Source: Hofstenia miamia (lineage: Eukaryota > Xenacoelomorpha > Acoela). From it: DNA of 64,000 bases. The position numbers and the translations under genes were made by a program. The notes under the pieces were generated by a model. That model was not told the origin of the DNA. It did no database searches and saw nothing but the letters and a program-made list of their open reading frames with translations. Location: the NCBI GenBank assembly GCA_004352715.1, contig SCFE01000102.1, positions 807,746-871,745 of the forward strand, in the 5' to 3' direction. Shown here in pieces: positions 56,029-64,000 of the stretch. Position 1 is the first letter of the stretch. Every line of letters begins with the position of its first letter.

Positions 56029-56721
56029 TTAAAATTGGTGGAATTTCTTTCCATTATGATCTGCAATAATCTTAGGGATTAGCTCATACTCAGTATGTGG
56101 AATAAATGTGAATGGTACTTTCTTTCCATCTGGTCTCTTTAGATCCCTTTTGTAGCTGGGCAGCACAGTCCAATAGTCAGCATTTAAGTGTAGATGGCCA
56201 GGACAATATTTGATCAAAAAAGAGAAATACTTTAAGTATTCTATCCATCTGGCCACTATATTGGATTTATCTCTGGAGAATTTTTTAAGCCAGGCCAAAG
56301 CACTGTTGTTGGTATGTACAATGAATTTCTGACCTAGTATAAAGTAACAAAATTTCTTCAGTGACTCCACTAATGCTAACACCTTACACTTTGTGGCTCC
56401 ATAGTTCCTTTTGGGATCTCTAAGTTTTCTACTGAAATATTGTACAGGACTTTTGACTCCATTTATTTCTTGACTTAATACACCACTAATAGCAATGGCA
56501 CTGGCATCACAATCAACAATAAAGGTTTTACTATAATCAGGAGTATTTAATGAAGGAATCTTTTTGAGTTTGATTTTGATCTTCTCCAATGCATCCTGTT
56601 CATTCCAGGTCCATTTAAACTCATTATTCTTCTTAAGTAAATTTGAAATAGATTTGGTCTTCTCAGCTAGGTCAGGAATGAACATTCCGTAATAATTTAG
56701 AAAGCCCATCAATCTCTGCAC
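56029..56721 (-). pseudogene. gypsy RT end and RNase H
   Basis: This 230-codon frame starts with MQRLMGFLNYYGMFIPDLAE (RT connection). It continues with FIVDCDASAIAISGVLSQEI, the RNase H core with the first Asp, then SPVQYFSRKLRDPKRNYGAT. KVLALVESLKKFCYFILGQK carries a Val where the family's ELLA glutamate region lies, FIVHTNNSALAWLKKFSRDK has Asn in place of the Asp of HTDH, and IKYCPGHLHLNADYWTVLPS stands for PG..N..AD.LSR. The substitutions at two catalytic positions show loss of function. Confidence 0.88.
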
Positions 56722-56792
56722 ATCTTTTCAACTTCGAGGTGTTTCTATTTTCTCCAAAAATTGCTTAGCATTTGTTTTTATGGAAATTTTCC

Positions 56793-57458
56793 CTATTCTA
56801 TGACTTTTCCTAAGAAGGTAACCTTCTTCTGACCCAATGAACATTTATTTCCATTAACTTTCAACCCACCTTGTTGTAATAATTCTAAAATACGATTTAG
56901 TTTTTCTAGATGTTCTTCAAAGGTTGTACTGGCTACTAGTATATCATCAATGTATGCTGATATACTGGCTTTGAGCATGTTTGATTTATCTTTCAGCACT
57001 TTGGTCATGTAATGCTGAAAAGTGGCTGGCGCATTACACAATCCAAAAGCCATATACTTCCACTCATACAAACCATAGGGAGTAATGAAGGCCGTTTTTG
57101 GAATATTGGATGGACACATTGGCACCTGCCTGTAAGCTTTACACAAATCCAGACAGGAGAAAAATTTATACTTACTCACATCATATAAAAGATCTTCAAT
57201 TCACAGTAAGGGGTATGCGTCCTTTACTGTAACATCATTTAATTTTCTAAAATCAATACAAAGCCTGTATTTTTCTCCCTGCCTGATAAAGACAGTTGGG
57301 GCAGTGTAGGGACTATTGCTGCCTTGAATTATTCCATTTTTGATTAGGTCAGTTAAAATCTTTTCATATTCTGCTTTAAAATTCTCCAGTACTCTCCTCA
57401 CAGGTAGCTGAATTGGTTTTTCACTTTTGACTTCAATTGTATGTTCCTCCCCAATCAC
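56793..57458 (-). pseudogene. gypsy reverse transcriptase
   Basis: Two frames separated by a TGA stop at about 57,195. Upstream: GEKYRLCIDFRKLNDVTVKD, the RT entry motif. Downstream: KFFSCLDLCKAYRQVPMCPS with the first catalytic Asp, TAFITPYGLYEWKYMAFGLC and NAPATFQHYMTKVL, SAYIDDILVASTTFEEHLEK with the YIDD box, and GLKVNGNKCSLGQKKVTFLG. Motif order and wording are canonical Ty3/gypsy. Confidence 0.92.
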
Positions 57459-57469
57459 CTGTCCTACAC

Positions 57470-57769
57470 TTATGGTTCCATAATTGAAAACTTAGTGCTT
57501 ACTTTGTAAGACAGAAATAAGCAATCATTTCTAATGATGTTCTAAGTGTGGGTGAGTCTTGTTATTCACAGAAGGTATCTTAACTATATCAGATGGTTCC
57601 TCCAAGTCATGAATCACAGAACATATTGAAAAGCAAGAATTTGCTACATTCTCAACCCAAACTGGTACACCTATGATTTGTAACTTTGACACATCAAATC
57701 ACACAGGAAAATTGGATCCATTAAGGATTGTTACATACATCTTTCCTGTGGAAACTTTACAATCACTAC
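57470..57769 (-). pseudogene. gypsy protease-RT linker remnant
   Basis: Conceptual minus reading gives VSTGKMYVTILNGSNFPV, then SKLQIIGVPVWVENVANS and VSVGQVIGEEHTIEV-like sequence leading into RT. This resembles the segment after the aspartic protease in gypsy pol; the DTGA protease active site itself is not present. It directly abuts the LTR-like sequence on its right, so the 5' half of the element seems to be deleted. Confidence 0.5.
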
Positions 57770-58067
57770 AGTTCTCTCATGTATTTATAACAATTTCTTT
57801 GAATTATTACCTTTTACATGTTTACAAAATGTTGCATGAAATTCCCTTGCAAATTAAATGAGCAATAACATGTATGACTCAGATCAAGGGGGCAAATATA
57901 AAATGATAATAAAACTGTACTTGAAAATACAAAGAATTAAACAATAATAAATTGATAAATTGATAGCAACAATCATTTTGTCATGATGATGTAATCACTA
58001 AACTAGAGTGCCAAGTTAATAATAAATAATTGAAATAATTAAAGTAGGGGCCCTGAGTGACTCTACA
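57770..58067 (-). mobile_element. LTR-like sequence, minus strand (family 2, 5' LTR candidate)
   Basis: On the minus strand it begins TGTAGAGTCACTCAGGGCCCC at 58,067, like the terminus at 48,895. It shares interior landmarks (AGAGTGCC; CCCTTGCA(A/G)ATTAA; TATAAATAC-type box near 57,790). No purine tract precedes it, as expected for a 5' LTR. The two LTRs are strongly diverged, implying an old insertion or two separate copies. Confidence 0.5.
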
Positions 58068-58099
58068 ATACCTGCTTCTAGAGATAAAAATTGAAAATC

Positions 58100-58760
58100 A
58101 ATAAGAATGGTTTATAATATGTGGAAGGGAAATCCCTATAGATTGCTATTCTAGAATATTTCAAAAAAGCATTAATAAAAAAAGTACATGAGAAAGGTCA
58201 TATAGGCATCATTCAAACCAAAATGATGTTCAACACTAGATTTATTACAATGGCAATAAGTAAAACAATAGAAGAAATAATCAATAAGTGTACAACATGT
58301 CTACTGAACAATACATCACACTTTCCAAGGCAAACTGAACTGCTAGAAAAAGTAATAGCAGTAAAACTTAACCACATAGTAAATGTTGATTTGCAAATAC
58401 TTTTACAAGACAATGAAGGTTATCATTGCATTTTAGTAATTGTAGATAACTTTACAAAATATGCAAGAATGTTACTCATGGAAACAACAATGGTGAAGGC
58501 AGTAGCTGACAAAATACTAAAAGAATGGATTCTAAAACATGCTCATCACAGAAAAATTAGGAGAACAAATACATCAGACCTAATAGCAACAGATTTAAAA
58601 CTAAATCTATTTGCCCCAGCACAAAGAATCATGGTAGAACCAAAAATCATGATAGATATTTATTATCAACTGAAGACAATTGAACTAACAAAAATGGATA
58701 TAGAACTAGAAGAAGCAGCTGAATTAAATATGAAATGCAGTATGAATCAATGACTGGAAA
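58100..58760 (+). pseudogene. gypsy integrase N-terminal half, plus-strand copy
   Basis: The plus strand reads VHEKGHIGIIQTKMMF, KCTTCLLNNTSHFPRQTELL, HIVNVDLQILLQDNEGYHCI and LVIVDNFTKYARMLLMETTM. This is the HHCC finger and the start of the catalytic core with its first Asp. It is clearly the same family as the minus-strand integrase at 54.8-55.9 kb (KCKQCLLNN; MDLEQLSQDNEGF). After EWILKHAHHRKI it changes to unrelated sequence, so the rest of the core is deleted, and ORF X follows. It lies head-to-head with the minus element, about 40 bp beyond its LTR terminus. Confidence 0.8.
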
Positions 58761-58859
58761 ATCTCAAAGAAATAGTAGAAATCTGGCAAGAGATAAAAAG
58801 AAACATATATTCATTGAAGAAAATGTAACTCCTGAAGATGTATGCAGCACTTGACAGTC

Positions 58860-59460
58860 AATCCATAAACAGATCAAATTAGTAAGAAATGAGATTGAAA
58901 AATGGTAAACAAAACTGTTATACTGTTCTCTGGACTGAACAACATAACTTGGGGTGAGCTGTGAGGAAAAGAATACCAATATTACATTATAACAAGAAGA
59001 GTTGAAATAATAACAATGGTAAGATTGGGAAAAAACAATACAGAGGAAATAATAAAATTAGAAGTAAAAAACAAAATAAGTGAATTCTATAATGAAGCAT
59101 TCATAACACACAAATTCTTCTATCCAGAAACAAGAATTAATCCTGATCTGGCCCATATAAGTAGAGTGGATGCATTGAATAAACTTATGATAGCAATTCA
59201 GGGACTGAGGCTATATGAGAAATAATATGAAGAGTTTAATGCAAAACTAAATTAACTCAGCAGTTCATACACAATCTCCAAAAATCTACAGGATCCACAG
59301 TTCATAAGTCATAAGAAGACAGTCACAACACAAAAGAAGGTCATGATTAAGTTAGCCAAACAACAGCAGTATGAAGACATAGAATGGGAAATGCAACAAG
59401 TGCTAATATAATAAAGAAAGCTGATGAACTCATTCATGGAGAAATAGTCATAGTCCTTAA
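58860..59460 (+). pseudogene. ORF X copy 2: uncharacterised protein of an LTR retroelement
   Basis: A diverged match to 42,500-42,972. It reads TVILFSGLNNITWGEL (about 58,915-58,960), VEIITMVRLGKNNTEEIIKL, EVKNKISEFYNEAFITHKFF, then after frame changes a remnant of the KKADEL-type ending (about 59,415-59,440). The open part is 59,016-59,225. It lies between the plus-strand integrase and a purine tract (GGTGGGGGTATGG, 59,472), so it occupies the 3' end of the element, where env or accessory genes sit. Confidence 0.5.
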
Positions 59461-59470
59461 GTAGCTAAGC

Positions 59471-59625
59471 TGGTGGGGGTATGGCATAAAAGTTGCTGAT
59501 GAAGAACACATTAATAATTCAAATTTAAAAAGACAGGTGCATGTTGTTTGATTGATTATTTTTGTATAAATACAATGTGTAATATTTTATTTCAAGCACA
59601 TGAGTAGTCATCAGGTTCCCCAAAT
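59471..59625 (+). mobile_element. LTR-like start, plus strand (family 1, third locus)
   Basis: Purine tract TGGTGGGGGTATGG, then AATTCAAATTTAAAAAGACAGGT and a TATAAATACAAT box at about 59,565, in the same order and spacing as at 43,191 and 46,961. Similarity is lost after about 59,625. Confidence 0.45.
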
Positions 59626-59777
59626 TCACCATGGGAATGCTGGTAATGCTTTATGCAGCCGACATCCTGAATTCAAAATTGTGCTGTTGGTTTGGTGTAA
59701 TAATAGGATTTTTTCTACCATTTAGCTTTTCCTACCAATACTCTAGAATTGATAATAACCTGTCATCAAATAACTGG

Positions 59778-59861
59778 ATAGCTACCCTTAGGTTAACCTA
59801 TTGTTTTAAATCCAAATTGATAGCTACCCTTAGGTTAACCTATTTGTTTTAAATCCAAATT
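59778..59861. repeat. 42-bp tandem duplication with palindrome
   Basis: ATAGCTACCCTTAGGTTAAC... is repeated at 59,820. Each unit contains the perfect palindrome TAGGTTAACCTA. Confidence 0.9.
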
Positions 59862-59869
59862 CATAGGGA

Positions 59870-62800
59870 ATTATAAGAACTATTATACATATGAGGTGCC
59901 TATGAACACAGTTTTTTATTACATGTTATCAATTAGTTTAAATACTAGTAGACCTACTCATTCCTCTTTTGTGCTAACCACCTTAATTGCTCACATGGAT
60001 GTAGTTGTCTTTGTGTATTTACATGTAGGGTTAATTACATGTAGAGAAGTTAAGAAGTGAAAGCAGTTGGGTAGCAAACATTGATTATTGTGATTCACTG
60101 ATACCAAGAGCAATCAATGTACAAAATTATTAATAGATATACAACTTTTGGGAACACCACACACCACAAATTCACTCTCACTGAGATTAGTCCTGAATCA
60201 TAACCAATTATTGTGTAACTGTGGATCACTGTAGAAGATTGATTCATCCTTCTTGACATGGTGTACTTTGGGTCTAGGTCATGTTTTCCATCTCTGTCAA
60301 CAATTTAAATAATAGTCCATTACTGTTTAAGTAAAGTAGAGCTTACATATGAAATAGTATCAGTAAAGATAGATAATTAGAAACACGTGAGATGTTGTTG
60401 GAGTGTGTACCCACAATGTGACTTGATAATAACATATTAGTTAAAGTAACACTCAGGTTGAAGTCTATCTCTACAAAGTAAAGATTCTACAATAACACTT
60501 TCAACATCTTAAAATTAAACTAATCTCACTTATGCCATAATTGCATAAATAATAACATAATTTTTACATGATTTGTTCTCTTTCAATAACATGATAGGCA
60601 AAAATAGCATTACTGTTTATCCAAACTATAATTTTTTCCAACAGGCTTGAAACTGTTCAGATAGTTGACCTAGAACTATAAAACTAGGGAGTTTGATTTA
60701 CTTAACAAATTAGGAATGTAAAACTTATTGACATTTTCATCTACAAAAACAATGCAGATTTCCTTAATATTTTGAATTCTTGTAAATTTTTGATGAATCC
60801 CTTTGTCAAATTTCCAGAATATTACTCATACATTTTGCAACTTTTGAAAAAATAGAAGCTATGCCATGGCCCAAGTTGAAACCACAGTAGCTGAAAACTT
60901 CTTTGCACTGGCAATGTATGAGATTGAGACCAAATCCTGAGATTAAATCAAACTGGGAAGGATAAAATTCTGCTACCACAGAATCCTACTATCAAAATAC
61001 ATTTAATACTAGTGTAAATCTGCAAATAAATATAGACTTTTATGACAATTTGTTGGACAATTTTGAGTACATTTGGCACATTATTATAACTGAAGTCACT
61101 TGACCAAGAACTGAAATGCATTTTGTATGCAGGGAAATATTTGAAATACATGGTTTGCAAAGGTGAAAAATTTGGTTTTGGAAGACTTTCACACTAAAAT
61201 CATGCTAAAATTATTGTTGCTTACTAAGTATGAATAATATAAAAAATAACACTTTTAGATGGTCAATCTGAATCTAAGCTACACAATTCACATATAATTA
61301 ATCATTGATATTTGGATTTTTTGCTGTGAAAAGATAAGAGTTCATTTGCATTTTCCAGTACTAAAATTTAAAAATGAACTTGTTGTCTATATGATGTGTG
61401 TTCCAACACTATAATTTTTGTTATTTAAATTAAAAGACATATAATCTTTTAAGAAAAGATTCTAATATTCTTTTTAAGTTTCACTATTGTATTATTTGAA
61501 TGATTTTTTAGGGGAATCAGTAGTTAATTTGAGGGAAAGTATATGTGAGTGCCATTAACATTGAAGTATAGTTATCAAATTCAAATATAAAGGAGTGGCT
61601 TAGTGACTTATTTACCCCATCAACAGGTTTTGAGGATTTTTGTCTATTACTGTGCAAGTAAAATAAATTCAACATTGTAAACATAAAGAAGTGAAGAATC
61701 ACATCAGGATCACCATGTAGAAGCATGGTCATTGTCAGACATCTGCTCTAGCATCCCTCACTACATCCTACTAATGAGTTTTCATACATTATTAAATGGG
61801 AACTAGATCACATATGATAGTCTTACTCACACATTATAAAATTGAAAAAATTTAATGAGTAGATTGAAAAGGCTAACAAGTAGGTGATCACTACAACTCT
61901 ATTATACTACATGAAGTGAATGCTCAGAGAACTTACAATTTTATTTCATAGAAATATATTTATACCTACTCTGAATTGATTCAGCTATGAGGTGATTCTG
62001 AGAGAGGTTCATAACTGATTCCTGAATTCATTTTCACAGACAAAATACTTAGGTGAAGACAAATGAAATATTTAACAACTAATTATTTAACCATGCTTTT
62101 TATAATACAGTAGTTTTCAAGCATACATGGGGATTGCTACAGTGCATAAATTTGAGTTACTTACAAAGCATTGTGAAAGGATATCAGAACAAATGAAAGA
62201 ATCAAATCAATATAAAATTAATCTGTCATATTGCACAAGTGATTAAAAATATAAAGAGTAAATAAGCATGAATAATGTAAATGATTTACAACTACTGCAT
62301 TGAAGTTTGTGTTAGAAGAGGGCTGTCATCCTACTTTTAGGCAGGGAGAATGCTGAAAATTTTTGGGAATGCTTAGACCTTTGCTATCAAGATACTATAG
62401 GTCCCCTAGATGGTGTTGATTTTTTTCAGGATATTTATTGTAAAAAAATCCTATTTTCATGACAAAATCCTGTTCTTTTTGTCAGGTATATCATGATGGT
62501 TTGATATATAACCTAAAAACTTATCATAGATCATTACCAATGCTTATCTCTACGCTGTTCAATCACAAGTATTGCTCTATGCTAGGTACACATTTTCAAA
62601 CAAATTTGACTCATCTTGAGACTTTACCTTAGAAGCTTTTGAAAGTGCCTGATTTTTTTCAAGTAATCTTATGAACAGCTTCAAATAACCTTAACAATTT
62701 TCAAAAATGGATAGTTTGAGTGACATTAAGGGTGAAAATGCATATTCTTTTCAGTATGCCAAAAATCTTAATGTGATTATCTGATACTTCATAGTATCTG

Positions 62801-62920
62801 TAGCTACTGTAATTTTGAACTGTTGAGTATCTTGAATAACTTTTGATAGACTCTGCCAAATGATAATCTTCTCTATTGATGATTTCCAGCTGTTCTACAA
62901 TAAGATTGAATTTATCTCCC
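59870..62920. other. CpG-poor non-coding stretch
   Basis: No coding or mobile feature supported; ORFs at 60,948-61,160 and 61,517-61,732 lack motifs. I found one CG in 60,001-61,000. Confidence 0.5.
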
Positions 62921-62922
62921 TA

Positions 62923-64000
62923 GCCAGATAACAATTTAAGGTGAAAACAATGTTGTTTTGTGTTGTTATGTAGTTGTTTTATATATCAAAATCAACATTT
63001 TTTTACTGTTGAAATAGCACCATTTCATTAGTTTAAACAACATTGCTTCAAAAACGTCACATTAGGTTGCTCTTTGGTGTTTTTATTATTTTGAGGTTGT
63101 AACAACATTGTTTTATGTTGTTCCATGATAGTTTTAGCATTACTTTTATGTGCAATTGATTAAATTGCTGCTTAAGCAAAGACAATTCCAAGAAAGAGCA
63201 GAACAATATCTTTGAGGTAATGTTATATAATGTTAAGCACATTTAAAAAAACATTTTGTAGAACTTAAAAAAAAACTCTTGCTTATTAATGATAACAATA
63301 AGCATAAAAATCTGCCAAATTTAACAAAAATTTAATACTTTAAAATAGAGTACAACTTTGAAATGATACTTTCTTTAGTTGTGAAAAACCTCTTCTGCTC
63401 TAGTGTAGCTTTTTTACATAAAAGTTAATTTCAAGGTGTCCAAATATTAAATTATTTTAAAAATTATCTTACTAGGTACATTATAATTTTACAAATGTTT
63501 AACATTTAGCATAAACTGTTCACAATTCATTTCTTTATGTTAAAAGGATCTAGTAATCAAAATAATGAAGTGAGTTCTATTTGCAAAGAGTTGCTCAAAA
63601 ATTATTTAATGCAAAAATTGACACTGATGCCACCAATAGGTCCATCAATGGGCCACTAATACAACATGTTATTATTATGAATTGTAATGTATAACTGGTC
63701 ATAATTTGGTTGAGTTAAAGTCACAGTTGGAAGTGTGTAGAGCATATAATCCATAAGATGGAACACCTTCCTGCTAACCATTGAATTCATTATGCAGTGT
63801 TCATGATAGCAAGAGCTGGCATACTATTATTAATAACATTAATATATACAAAAAATTTGGTTGTTCAGCTTGAATCTTAAAATAGCAAATTTGTTGTTAC
63901 TCAAATTAGTATTAACAGTTGTTATTATCATGTTAATGGTTGCAGCAACAACCAAAAGTATAAAACAACTATAAACAACATATAAACAACCAAAATTGTT
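62923..64000. mobile_element. Element with GTTGTT-rich inverted ends, cut by window end
   Basis: The left part (62,923-63,210) begins CCAGATAACAATTTAAGG, followed by AACAATGTTGTTTTGTGTTG and TAGTTGTTTTATA. The last 60 bases, read in reverse complement, give AACAATTTTGGTTGTTTATA, TGTTGTTTATAGTTGTTTTA, i.e. a related end in opposite orientation. The interior shows no transposase. This fits a non-autonomous DNA element of at least 1.08 kb. The left part also occurs at 44,568-44,882. Superfamily unknown. Confidence 0.5.

Larger units (their letters stand above)
54785..57760 (-). mobile_element. Ty3/gypsy-like LTR retrotransposon pol (PR-RT-RH-IN), decayed
   Basis: On the minus strand the order protease-proximal, RT, RNase H, integrase is that of Ty3/gypsy elements. 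Copia elements have integrase before RT. Several in-frame stops, mostly TGA, and a few frameshifts show it is dead. No gag or zinc knuckle is seen between pol and the LTR-like sequence at 57,770-58,067. Confidence 0.85.

Noticed and set aside
1-64000. CRISPR arrays, operons, riboswitches, rRNA or tRNA genes
   Set aside because: No regularly spaced direct repeats with unique spacers, no co-directional gene clusters and no rRNA or clear tRNA sequence were seen. The window is animal nuclear DNA with spliced genes.

Overview
The window is AT-rich, intron-containing, transposon-littered nuclear DNA from an animal. There are no operons and no prokaryotic signals. Two conserved animal genes are recognisable: an aromatic-L-amino-acid-decarboxylase-type gene (two 5' exons, minus strand, 12.7-14.3 kb) and a TMEM248 orthologue (five exons, minus strand, 36.0-41.2 kb). 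One intact intronless ORF (14,982-15,581, plus strand) encodes a putative secreted Cys-containing protein that I do not recognise. The gene content fits an invertebrate, perhaps an arthropod. I cannot name the species, and no search was possible.

Layout. 0-2.7 kb: two broken copies of a non-LTR retrotransposon with a restriction-like endonuclease (LINE A), with (TTA)n runs. 2.7-10.3 kb: gene-poor DNA with one very degenerate LINE (E, 7.0-8.5 kb) and one copy of LINE B (8.7-10.3 kb). 12.7-15.6 kb: decarboxylase exons and the divergent secreted-protein ORF. 15.8-22.0 kb: one LINE (C) carrying a 1.1 kb internal tandem duplication, a hAT-like MITE and a piggyBac relic, all nested. 22.1-24.3 kb: the 3' part of another RT element with a zinc-finger/endonuclease-type C-terminus (LINE D), holding a 1000-N gap. 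24.3-27.2 kb: the longest LINE B copy. 26.8-33.1 kb: two blocks that each occur twice and are joined by single Ns, most simply unmerged haplotypes. 36.0-41.2 kb: TMEM248.

At about 41.35 kb the character of the DNA changes: CG dinucleotides, common to the left, become rare although the DNA stays AT-rich. From there to the end the window is mostly Ty3/gypsy-like LTR-retrotransposon debris. It includes LTR-type sequences on both strands, a pol on the minus strand (54.8-57.8 kb) and a second integrase on the plus strand (58.1-58.8 kb). It also holds two uncharacterised protein families tied to these elements: ORF X (42.1-43.0 kb and 58.8-59.5 kb, each just before a purine tract) and ORF Y (50.1-51.1 kb and 52.0-52.5 kb, minus strand). 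The last kilobase holds an element with GTTGTT-rich inverted ends.

The genes do not form a pathway. The best candidates for something undescribed are ORF X and ORF Y, the secreted Cys-protein, the CpG boundary at 41.35 kb, and the nested history of LINE C. Several apparent repeats are likely assembly artefacts, because single-N joins flank near-identical copies.
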